Part shown: piece after piece, positions 1 to 11,200 of the stretch
How positions within the stretch are numbered: the stretch's first letter is position 1
How the letters are laid out: each line of letters opens with the position of its first letter
NCBI RefSeq assembly: GCF_032118995.1
Contig: NC_092652.1
Coordinates: forward strand, 21,752,044 to 21,816,043
Source of the DNA: Asterias amurensis
Lineage: Eukaryota; Echinodermata; Asteroidea; Forcipulatida; Asteriidae
Reading direction: 5' to 3'
DNA length: 64,000 nt
Notes under the pieces: generated by a model
What the model saw: the letters and a program-made list of their open reading frames with translations, nothing else
Database searches by the model: none
What the model was told of the DNA's origin: nothing
Position numbers and translations under genes: made by a program

Positions 1-74
1 GTAAGGCAATGATGATGACGAAGATGGTGCAACTTGCGAACTATACCTTTCCATTGCTGATAGACAAACCGAGG

Positions 75-340
75 TGGTTGACATGGACGGCCGAATGTTA
101 GTAAAAACCACCAATCGTGTTAACAGTTGTTTTAACCAAATTTTCTGCAGATTTACAGTTAAATAAACCTTCCTCCCATAATTGCTTTTTTTCCCCAACA
201 AATTTAACCCTATGTTTGATTATTTGTAAGACATTGTAGACAAACAGAAGCTATCTGTTTTTGATTTGCATTTATGGCTTCCATAGTTGTCTAACCTGTA
301 TTGGCAACAACTCGGGCTGTGACGTATAGGCACGTTTAGT
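75..340. repeat. Diverged dispersed repeat, first copy
   Basis: Shares ordered blocks with 3105-3375: gg(t)tggtt...gacggccgaa(tg)ttag / gacgaccgaaagttag, aatcgtgtta, attgc(c)ttttttt(c)cc, tttgcat...tggcttcc / tggtttcc. Confidence 0.55.
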
Positions 341-422
341 TTGAATCAAAATGGGGCATAGTTTTCTTGAATCAAGATGGAGAAACACAGGTTTGTTGAA
401 CAAACTGCTGCCAAGGGTATAC

Positions 423-1088
423 TTAAAGTTACTGGACACTGTTGGTAATTACTCAAAATAATTGTTAAATCATAAAAACTTACTTGGTAACGAGGACTCA
501 CGAAGTGTTGATAGTATAACACGTTGTGAGAAACGGCTCCCTCTGAATAAAGGTAGTTTTTGAGAAAGAAGAAATGTCTCACTAAAATATTTGTATTGAA
601 TTCGAGACCTTAGCTCGAATTCAAAAAGGCATCTGAAAGCACACAACTTGTGTAACAAGGGAGTTTTTTTCTACATTATTCTTTAGCAAATTCGACGACA
701 AACTACAGTTTTGATATTGTATAATACATGTTGAGATACACCAAGTGAGAAGTTTCACAATTACCAAAAGTGTCCTGGGGTGGATTTCACAAAGAGTTAG
801 GACTAGTCTTATCTCGAGATAGGACCAGTTACTCGTCCTAACTTAGGACTATCCATGCAATTTGTATATCTCCTAGGACTAGTCCTAAGTTAGGACTAGT
901 CCTAACTCTTTGTGAAATCGACCCCAGGGGTGGATTTCACAAAGAGTTAGGACTAGTCTTATCTCGAGTTAGGACCAGCTACTCGTCCTAACTTAGGACT
1001 ATCCATGCAATTTGTATATCTCCTATAGGACTAGTCCTAAGTTAGGACTAGTCCTAACTCTTTGTGAAATCGACCCCAGTGCCTTTAG
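423..1088. mobile_element. Family A TTAA MITE, interrupted by a dimeric palindromic element
   Basis: The MITE runs from TTAA at 423 to about 773 (ends ...aaaagtgtcc) and resumes at about 1079 (gtgcctttag), the usual family A end. The gap holds the 777-1078 dimer. Internal landmarks shared with other copies are the 'gagaaacggctccctctga' block and the central palindrome of the gagacct/aggtctc type. Confidence 0.75.
777..1078. mobile_element. Tandem dimer of a 150-bp palindromic MITE (family D)
   Basis: Two head-to-tail copies (777-926 and 927-1078), nearly identical, each starting GGGGTGGATTTCACAAAGAG and ending in its inverted form (CTCTTTGTGAAATCGACCCC). Each is rich in GGACTAGTCC. A diverged relative lies at 35945-36104. 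Confidence 0.85.
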
Positions 1089-3104
1089 GCACTTTGCACT
1101 AAGATATGGTTTACGACGTTCTAATTGACAACAAATCTTGTTCGATTCTAGGTAGTGAAAGATGTACACTGGGCAATAGTTATGCAAACTACAGCATTAA
1201 ACTAACTTTACACTCTACATTATCCTAAACAGGTATTAATTTGTGAACGCTTTGAGTAAATTTAGACATCTCCCCCAGGAGAACATTGTCAGAATTTTTA
1301 TCACAGATCTCGACTTAAAAAGATAAATACATATCTTTCAACATCCATCCAAAATAACTTCATAGCGTGGCAAAACAATTTCAAAATAATTTCATAGGAT
1401 GTTTAAATAAATTGTCGAGTACTTTAATTTTTTACTGAAGAACTTCACTTCTAAATATTAAGACCAACATTATCAAGTTATTCAGTATTGTGATTTATTT
1501 ATACCGCGTTAGGCGATAGACCTGTAAGGCATATTAATATAAATCACAGACATTAATTAGTACTCATCTTTTTAATTAAAATTTAAAGGAACCAAAATAA
1601 CTGCATTTTGATGTACAAATCTACAAATGCAATAGCTACGCACCGAAGATGAATATAATAATGTTTCAGTTAAATTGCTGTTATGAGAATGTGTAAATGT
1701 ATGTAAATAGGCAATGAATAAACTTATGACGTATGACTTACGATACCTGATTGGTCAGTATTGTGTTCTTATCAATAATCATTAAATTGAAATGATATAT
1801 ATGTTGGCACAGTGTAGATTCATTAAATGTTTGCCCTCAAGCAGCGCCCATTCCCGGTTGAAAGAAACGCACAAATGAATGGTTCACCACATCAAAATAG
1901 CCCTGATGAAGTATTTAAAATGTTGATTGATAAATTACTTATTTCTCAAAAACTGCGCAACTTCAGAGGGAACAGTTTATTACTGTGTTATACTATCAAC
2001 AGCTCTCCATTGCTCGCTACCAGAAGTAATTTTTTTTGTTCTGTTTGCTAACAGTTATTTTTTAGTAATTACCAATAGTGTCCAGTGCTTTTAAGATCAT
2101 GAATTTCTTAAAGGAACATTACAGAATTAGTAAGAAAACTCGTCTAAATCACAGATTTATATAAAACTGAAATATCATATTTGATGAGAAATAAGTAAAA
2201 GTGATATTTCCTGTTTGGAGTTTTCTTTTAATCATTTTCATGCAAAATGTTTAATCTGTTGTCACCATTTTCTCGTGACCCAGATGGCCGATCGATCCCA
2301 AACTCCTACTGGTTTGCCAGTTTACGTATTCTTGTGGATTACATTACACTACCAGCAAAAGTGTTTTGTTACCAAAAAACAATTCCGTAGTGTCCTTTAA
2401 GATAATCAATTTCTAAATCTAAAATTTTGATTGGAAGTCAGTGAAGATTGCATGACAACAACATTAAGGTAACAATGTGAAGAGTGCATTACAGAGACTT
2501 TAGCGTAGCGGGCTACCCGCATTGTTTTCTTCCTGACTTTTATTCTTCTTCTTCTGAAAGAATCGGCGAGTACAGACGAGGTCATTATTCAGTACATAAA
2601 AGATATTGGAAACTTATTACATAAAATGCGGGTTCGGTGGGTCTGCACTGTTGCAGATCTGTTATTGTACAGTTTGCAATCATTTTAATGTGTTCCATGC
2701 ACATTATTATTTCCAATTCGATTGTTTTTTTATGTTTTCTAGTAACAACAGACCAAATTTTATGTGATACTTTTAAATTCACCCTGAGACAGAACGGCAG
2801 CCATTTTGGATTTTGCTATTATTTCAGTTCGGACTATCCCTTCTGGGATTGCATGTGGAAAGGAGCGATTTTAATGGTTTCAACACATTCGCAAATTCGT
2901 GGAAATATTGTCTGTTAAAAATTAAAGATGACCCCCACAAATGTGCAGCATGTTTCATGGTAATAAAAACGAAGGGAGAAGACGGTGACAATTGGCAAAC
3001 AAATGAAAAGAAGGAAATATGGGGGAAAAGCACGCCCTCTCGTGCTTGATTCAATGAACGCAACATTAGCGACTTATTGTTGTTGAGAAACACACTGCGC
3101 TGGT
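1089..3104. other. AT-rich intergenic DNA
   Basis: Apart from the half MITE at 1920-2093 I see no coding or RNA signal. Open frames at 2637-3049 lack family resemblance and splice context. Confidence 0.6.
1920..2093. mobile_element. Family A MITE, one half only
   Basis: Carries the 'cttcagaggga' and 'ctatcaac...tctcc' blocks and ends accaatagtgtccagtgctt. The other half is missing. Confidence 0.7.
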
Positions 3105-3375
3105 TGGTTAGGACGACCGAAAGTTAGCAAAACATTCAATCGTGTTAAAATGATGTGTCAAAATTCAACATTTTTGCAAACTTTCAATCAACAAAAAACA
3201 CCTCTCATTGATTGCCTTTTTTTCCAACTAATTAAACACTGTTTTTGAATAATAATATTAGCATAATTATTATAACTTGTTGCTTTCTGTTTCTGCTTTG
3301 CATCTTTGGTTTCCCATAATTTTCCAACCTTGCTTAGCAAAACTTGGACTGCAACGTTGCAATAGAAAGGTCTAT
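3105..3375. repeat. Diverged dispersed repeat, second copy
   Basis: Partner of 75-340. Neither copy has terminal inverted repeats that I can see; no coding content recognised. Confidence 0.55.
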
Positions 3376-3467
3376 ATGGTTTCGATTGGAAGAACGAGAG
3401 GTAGGCTAACCATGAGGTGCGAGGTCAGAGAACGGGGATGGTGGGGGTAATGTTGGTCCCCCCCCCC

Positions 3468-3502
<35 letters not shown>

Positions 3503-5092
3503 AAAACACTTCCCTTAGTTTAAACACACAGGCGAATATCTGTATCGGGGTATAGACAACTCACAATAACTTGATCAAACTTATAGCTTATTTATTTAGG
3601 ATTTTTTGTTATGTATCATCCTAGGGATACACAAGTATATTAAATTAAAAAGTGCGCATCAAGATTATTTTCAAATTCAATTTACATCACATGTACAACA
3701 TCACAGAAAGAGTTGTTTACGTCATTACAAGTTCTTCATCTTGAATTTGACGATAAAGTAAAAGTTTTGTTTACGTAGAGATTTGCATGTTAATGGGAAG
3801 CATATGGATTGTGCGACAATGAGATGTGTAGAAACAAACGTCTATAACTGGACGAGCAGTTTTAGTGTTGCCAGAGCTTTTTCTCAGTTACACTTCCCTC
3901 TGTTTTCAAAATTTTCTGTTTCTTTTTAAATTCCACGCGAAGTGGGGCTCAGTGGTCGGACATTTCGTCTTGTTGTATCGTGGGTATAAAACTATTCGCA
4001 TGCTGCCCCTCCTGTATCCAAAAGGCCTGGTAAACGCAATCACTCCGGAGGGGACGCGGTGGCTTAAAACAGAAACCAGATAGTCATCTTACTCATCAAA
4101 ACCTCATCCGATAGCCTCACCAGCCCCCAACCCCGCTGAGGGCGTTCTATAACCCACCCCACAGACCGATTATCCTCATCAGTCCCGCACTGCTTTTCAT
4201 TCCCTAAGGTCTGCCTCCACGCACAGATGTAGAAACACAGATTTGTGTTTAGTTTATAAGTATCACTGGATCTCCATGGCGTATCTTTAGCCGTATGTTA
4301 TCCTCCTGCCTCCGCCATTAAGACAACAAGATGGAATATAATCCAGGGGAAATTACGCGCAACCCCGGAGCTCAAGAGTGGTTTTCAAACTACAGGGGTC
4401 AAAACAAAACGAAATGCCCTCCCTTCCTTATCGAAGATACAACAAATTGATGTTCTTTAATTACCCTTGTCCGGTCAACTACGGGTGTTAGTTACAATTC
4501 AATGGCAATCAGGTACTGGTAATGATTGGGGGGGGGGGGGGGGCGGACGTTTCCCAATACTCATTGCCTCTGTGCCATTCAATCCCATTTCAATTATATA
4601 ACGGAAATGTAAGATGTAGTTAGCCCCCTAAACTTTGGATGTCCACGCTTAGGGGTCAATCTTGTCGATACACCGTTAGGGTCAGCTCGGCCGACCGGAC
4701 CCTCGGGAAGGGATCGACCGATCGAGTAAAAAGGCACGCTCTGCCTGCACTATCTAAAATGGCCAAAGCAAGGATGATCACGGTTCAGAAAATACTTAAA
4801 GATCGACTTGGACGGGAATTATCACACCAAAAGAAATTAATCACTGTGTAAAGATTCTATGTCACATTTTTGGCCGATTTGAGCCCAAAATTTTGGTTGG
4901 GGGTCAAGAAAGTTACAAGCTTCAGTTGAGCCATTGCTCGAAAAAGTCCGCCAATTATTAGTAGCAGTGAAATAAAGTGCTCAAAAGTGCTCCCGAAGTG
5001 ATATATTGTCGGGATGCCGACAATATATCACGTGACCAATTCTTATGTGTTTAATAAGAAACGTTTTAAATTTTTGTCATGGTTCCTGACCA
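3376..5092. other. Intergenic DNA with homopolymers
   Basis: Holds the C10-A30 run (3459-3500), a G run (4530-4542) and the hairpin at 4984. The frame at 4639-4851 is not recognisable. Confidence 0.55.
4984..5032. repeat. Short perfect hairpin
   Basis: gtgatatattgtcgg-gatg-ccgacaatatatcac; 15-base arms, tiny loop. No neighbouring gene. Confidence 0.7.
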
Positions 5093-5474
5093 TTAAAGGC
5101 AGTGGACACTATTGGTAATTACTCAACATAGTTATTAGCATAAAACCTTTCTTGGTGACGAGTAATGGGGAGAGGTTGGTGGTATAAAACATTGGAGAAA
5201 CGGCTGCCTCTGATGAGTGCCATAGTTTTCGAGAAAGAAGTAATTTTCCACGAATTTGATTTCGAAACCTCAGATTTAGAACTTGAAGTCTCGAAATCAA
5301 CCATCTAAAGGCACACGACTTCGTCTGACAACTGTGTTTTTCTTTCATTATTATCTCGCAATTCGATGACCGATTGAGCTCAATTTTTTTACAGGTTAGT
5401 TATTTTATGCATATTATGTTGAGATACACCAACTGTGAAGGCTAGTCTTTGCAAAAAGTGTCCACTGCCTTTAA
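5093..5474. mobile_element. Family A MITE, full length
   Basis: Runs TTAAAGGCAGTGGACAC to GTGTCCACTGCCTTTAA, with the central inverted repeat (cgaaacctcag ... gtctcgaaatc). A good reference copy. Confidence 0.9.
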
Positions 5475-6774
5475 GGTTTGTGTAATAGTTTTATATCCCA
5501 CACTCAATGTAAGAAAGAGCAAGCAAAATGATGTTTTTTTATAAGAAATAAAAGAAATTTAAGAAATAACATGTGGGATTTAAGACCCCCCAATTGCAGT
5601 AGGCCTTTACTGCCTACTTGACAATCAAAGCAAAGTAAGCACGTAATGGCATGCACACAGTCCATGTAAAACAACCCTATACATACAGTATAACCGACCG
5701 AATTCGTTATGTTCACCTAAACGTGGCCACCAACTTGAGGCAGCAAAATTTTTTTGCGGAATTTTTTTGGCAATGAGAGATTTGAATGTATCGCGCGCGA
5801 TCAAAAATCCCTGTGACAGTAACATGAACTACCAGCGCGCCCTCACGCGGATTGGATTTTCATAGATCCGACAACACGGCCAAATTAATTGGACTCGTGT
5901 CCGGCTACGGCTACTGGCTCCTTAGTAACACAATTAGCAACAGTCGTATCCACAGCCACAGCCGCCAACACAAGCCAAACACTCAAATTATGTCAAGCCA
6001 GGATTTTGTAAATCATCATAGAGTTGGATAAATAAACACAAACATGTTAGTAGTCTCTCCTGCTTTTATTTAATTACTGTGCAAGCCCTCAACCATTACA
6101 CCGAATTAAATAATTATAAATTCGTAATATTTTGTACACCTTGTGTTGGCATAACAGTTCAACTCCATGCCTATACACTTTTCCAAAACCGGAATGTCTT
6201 AACAAAGAGCACTTTAACAACGTTGACAGCAAAAACATACCCTTTAAATTTGCCACACACCTCCAGTTAAATAATAATACGCACAAAGTCACGAGATGTT
6301 CAGGGCGTTCAACATTGTAACTTGGCTCAAAATGTACATAATTATAAAACTTTAGAAAATGCATTTTTTGTTTATTGGTAGTCAAAAACTCTTAACAGTA
6401 CAGATATAATAGTTATACAAACAAAATAGCTGTGGACATATACTTATATACAGTATATATATTGTACCTTGTTTGCTTCATGATTCTTTTCCCTGAACAA
6501 TTCTTTGGCCGAGCGGGATTAAAATTCATGTATTAAACAGACAAATTTCGCACAAATAAAATTGCATGTCACTGAATAACTTGAAAACTCGGTACATAAC
6601 ACGTGACTCATCAATATCTTTCAAAGCAACTTGTACTGGATCATCACACTTGTGCTTAGCAATTAAGATCAATTTATTTTAGCTCTATGTGAAATTGACT
6701 ATGGCCTGCTCTGACCACGATGTATGACAGTCCCCCTTTAAAGGTGAAGATGACCATCAGGGTTGTAGCATGAC
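5475..6774. other. Intergenic DNA
   Basis: No gene recognised. A minus-strand TTTATT/AATAAA pair near 6064 could serve as a distant poly(A) site for a gene to the right. Confidence 0.5.
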
Positions 6775-7386
6775 TAAAGTCAGTGGACACTATTGGTAAT
6801 TGTCAAAGACCAGGGGCCAATTTCATAGGGCTGCTTAAGCAAAAAATTTGCTTAAGCAAGAAAATAGCTTGCTTATTTTACACATGTTACTGGCCAAAAT
6901 GCCATGCCATATACATTGCTTATGACTAGTATTTAGCTGTTGTTTACTTAGCATAACAATTGAGTGGGGTCTTGGCCGGTAATCTGATTTTACTAAGCAA
7001 TGAATTTGTTGCTTAAGCAAAATTTTGTGCTTAAGCAGCTCTATGAAATTGGGCCCAGTCTTCTCACTTGGTGTATATCAACATATGCATAAAATAACAT
7101 GCCTGTGAAAACTTGAGCTCGATTGGTTGTCGGAGTTGCGAGATAACTATGAAAGAAAAAAGCTCCCTTGTCACACGAAGTTGTGTACTTTTAGATGCTT
7201 GATTTCGAGACCTCAAATTCTGAACTTGATGTCTCGAAATCGAATTCGTGGAAAATCAAATTCGTGGAAAATTACTTCTTTCTCGAAAACTATGTCACTT
7301 CAGAGGGAGCTGTTTCTCACAATGTTTTAAACTATCAACCTCTCCCCATTACTCGTTATCAAGATACCAATAGTGTCCACTGCCTA
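6775..7386. mobile_element. Family A MITE interrupted by another MITE
   Basis: Left end cagtggacactattggtaat, right end accaatagtgtccactgcct. The sequence is broken at 6814-7055 by the family E element and continues exactly (caaagac-cag / cag-tcttctcac). Confidence 0.9.
6814..7055. mobile_element. Family E MITE (GGGCCAATTTCATAG termini), 242 bp
   Basis: Terminal inverted repeats GGGCCAATTTCATAGGGCTG and its complement (with small differences), rich in GCTTAAGCA. CAG is duplicated on both sides (6811-6813, 7056-7058), as expected for a 3-bp target duplication. Relatives lie at 32685-32940 and, truncated, at 10093-10150. Confidence 0.88.
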
Positions 7387-7543
7387 ATGACCGTCAAGGG
7401 CGAGCGGACTAACAAAATTATTTGTGTTTAAATATGGGACCATTAATTACTGCTGAAGTGGGCATGGTTTCCAAACTGTTTGTGTTATGGGGGCGAGTCT
7501 GTGACATACATTTGATACTTCTTATCATTTCTATAGCTGTGTC

Positions 7544-7665
7544 TCAGATCAATTCACAGGCGACAGTTTTGAAATCTGTGCTGGGCGGCACAATGTATTT
7601 TTGCTCCAAGTGCTCGGCAACAATTTTGAGTCCGAGGCAGGCCCGCCCAGCACCGCCCACCATGG
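7544..7665 (-). other. Possible orphan terminal exon or gene fragment (40 codons)
   Basis: On the minus strand a good acceptor (ttgtag) at 7667-7666 is followed by an open frame, read here from the ATG at 7663: MVGGAGRACLGLKIVAEHLE, then QKYIVPPSTDFKTVACELI and a stop. Base composition (GC-rich, codon-like) differs from the AT-rich surroundings. I do not recognise the family. The GGAGRACLG stretch faintly recalls a P450 haem loop but lacks the required Gly/Asp and Phe. It could be the last exon of a gene nested with CNPY2, a processed fragment, or chance. Confidence 0.25.
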
Positions 7666-8226
7666 CTACAACACTGATGACCGTTGAAAAAGAAATATTT
7701 TATGTCGTAAAAAAAGAATGTGTAATTTGAAACCTCTTCTTCTCATCTATTTGATGAGCAAATAAACACAATTTTAACTTTTGGCAGGAAGTGTTTTGCT
7801 TTGGCATGAGCCATTAGCTACAGTATGCTGTAAGATTATAGATATATTTTTGTAATTTTGCAATACTTTCAAGACAATTTTTTTAACAGTGCATGAAATT
7901 TGTTAACACCATGAAATTCTTTTCACTAAAATCATGGTACCATGGTATAAGTAATAACATGTGTAAAACTGTCTGACAACAAAAAGTAAACAGTTTCAAT
8001 ACTGGATGAGAAAAACTACCATTGTAGAAAAACCGATAAACTTAGCATTAAATAAACTGTTTTAAACAGCAAAAAGAAGGAATGTAAATTTAAAGGCAGA
8101 TAGAATTGTCAGATAGAATTCTTTGTTAACAAGTGGATAAGAGAAAAACAAACAGTTTTTCAAATCAACGAAGAGAGGAAACAAAACACCAAAACCTCAG
8201 GCACACGTGATGAACTTATATACTCG

Positions 8227-11200
8227 TCAAAGCTCAGTCTTTTCAGCACTTTCTGTCTCTTCTGATTCAGAACATTCACCTGTGAAAAAAAAAAGAGTTC
8301 AAAAAAGAAGTTAGGCTACTTTTACTGAATGTGATGGGGTGTTAAGCTAAGATTATAGATAGATAAACTGGTTGATTAAAATCTGTATTTCCAACAATTT
8401 AAATAAGGCTAATTCTACTTTAATGGGTGTTACAACTGAGATTGATATTAATATAAACTGGATTATTTAAAACTGTCCTAACAACAACTTTACATTAAAA
8501 ATACACACAAAAAAAAAACCCGGAAAAAAACCCCAAATAATACAGTATTTATTTAGCGCCAAAATTCACGTAGAACAAAGCTTAGCTATATGGTGCATAT
8601 TGTAAGATTGTGGTAATCCCATAATGACATAGAGAGTTTTAAACATTCATGTACATATTAATAATACCAATGGGATACTAGCATTAAAGCCATTGGACAC
8701 TTTCGATAAACAGTATTGTCCAAGTCCCACACTTCGTGTATCACAACTTATATATAAAATAACAAACCTGTGAAAATTTAGGCTCAATCGGTCATCGGAG
8801 TCGGGAGAAAATAACAGAAAAACCCACTCTTGTTTCCGCGCGTTTCGCTGTGTCATGACATGTGTTTAAAATAAATCCGTAATTCTCAACATCGAGAATT
8901 TAGATTGTTTTAATGTTTTCTCAAAAAGTAAAGCATTTCATGGAATAATATTTCAAGAGAAGTCTTTCACCATTACCTTCTGTAAACACTGTAAGTTATT
9001 TGTAATTTTGTGAACTTTTTTTTTTTCTGTACCGAAAGTGTCCAATGGCTTTAAAGTGGAATAATTTCAATGGAAAAAAATTAAGAATGTTAATTTAGTT
9101 TTACTCATACACGGATGAGTGACAAGTGGTTAGTTGTTGTTTGAGGTTTATTGCAAAATGCATCCACAAACTCTGCAGGTGGGATGCGAACCAACAACTC
9201 CTGCATTCTAGAGCAGATGTCCTAACTACTAATCATCATTAAGCCTCTAATTATAGCAGCAAGTACTGCGAACATTAATTTTATCAGATACACCTCTTTC
9301 AATAATGTGTAATAGTAAGTGTTACTGGCATAGCAACCAAGAACGGGAAAAGGAGAAGAGGCAGACATATTTTGCAATTACAGTTGGATACAAACTGTGA
9401 AAAATATAGATTAATGGTGTTATCACGTACATCTTATGCATAAACAGTTGGATACAAGCTGTACAAAGATAGATAAATGGTGTTATCATGAGGAAGGCTC
9501 AGTCGTACACATTTTGTACACTGGCTGCTGTATATTGATAAAATAAACTCTATCGTAAAAAAAACCCATCAAGACATATTCATTTTGGTTTTTACCCATA
9601 TACACTGATGTGTGTTAGCACTGTTTACTCAGTACTTTCCTCAGTTCTGTGAAAAAATTACAGGCATATTAATCGGGTGGGATTCGAACCCACGACCTTT
9701 ACAATTCTCGAGCAATGTCTCACCAACCATTTAAACCAATTTATCATCTATTAACATCAAGACAGTGAACATGTTGAGACTTACTAGTGATTTCCCTGCA
9801 TATGTTTTCCTTGTTAACAAGCTTTGTTGATGTGATAGATTGAATGATCTCCTCTTCATGTTCCTCAATAATGTTTTGACACTGAGATGTAGGAAAACAA
9901 GCATAAGAAATGTTACAATTCAAACATGTTTCACTGAAGTTTTACAATTTCGACCAGACATACAGTGATAAATGAAATCATAATTTAGCTAACACAAAGG
10001 CCACAATTGTGTTGAATGATTGTGTGCTTTGTGATGTTAGATCAAATCAGATAGCCGATAAAATGCAAGATAAACTTTTAAATATTGTTAATTGGGGCCC
10101 AATTTCATACAGTTGCTAAACAGAAAAAAATGCTGAGCAATTTTTTTTGCTTTGCTGAATCCTCATATTGCCACCGTTGCCTCTGTGAAGTATCAGGCTT
10201 GTGACGTTGGTAAAGAAGCAAAGTCTGTCCTGACTCCTGAGCCAATACAGCTCCCTGCCTGATACTTCACAGAGGCACTGAAGGTGAATGCCTACATGGC
10301 CCCTGGTCATTGCCTTGGTGCCCTTGAAATGCTCCGATAGGAATTTCCTCACAGGGTGCCCTTTATCAAGGAATGCCTCGGTGCAACGAAGCATACAGGC
10401 CTCCGACTCATCAGGCATGTCAGGCCTGTGTTTTTATCAGGTTTCATTGGCATAATAGGATGCCAGTTCATCGCAGGTTACTCCCCAGCTCACACTGATA
10501 CCCATTTGTACTCCTAGGTAGAGGGAAGCAAATTATGGTACAATCCTTGCTCAAGGATACAACTGACAAGTAAGCTTGGGTGATATCGATTTATTTTATT
10601 CACGATATATCGCCGACAATATATCGCGATATTCGATATAATCGCGATTAATTAAATTTGACATATCATCAGTCTTCAAACTCCAAGTGAAAGTTGTAGA
10701 AGAGACGGTCATAGCATAAGAGAGGTGTTCTAATGACCTATTCTTCTGGTTTTACTCCAAACCTATGGGGTGCAAGATGTCTCAGCTAGCAAATACATCG
10801 CGATATTTAATCGATATCGCGATATATCGATATTTCGATTAAAACCAAATCCATCCGGTATCAAAACCGTTTCCAAATTAATATCGCGATATTCGATAAT
10901 ATTGTGATATCGCCCAAGCTTACTGACAACGCCCACAGGATTCGAACCCACGTTCTGTAAACTACAAAACTTGTGTCCACCACCCTATACCAACCGGCCA
11001 CGACACACCATTCTCATGCAAAACTATTATCAAAAGGATGACAAACTCTAACAAATAAATAACTTTTGATCAAATACTTACAGCGACTTCTAACGCTTTA
11101 CTGATGCTTGCATTAATGTTAACGTGGGTCAACTCTAGAGTGTCTTTGTCGTTCCTTGCGTTGAAGCGAACAAATGTTCTAATTTTGGTCTCTGGATCTA

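Noticed and set aside
4639-4851. 70-aa basic frame
   Set aside because: No recognisable family, no splice sites or neighbouring exons; treated as chance.
7422-7730. 102-aa plus-strand frame
   Set aside because: The codon-like signal in this stretch is on the minus strand (7665-7544); the plus frame looks like its shadow.
10116-10418. 100-aa minus-strand frame
   Set aside because: It overlaps dispersed repeat R1, whose other copies do not keep the frame.
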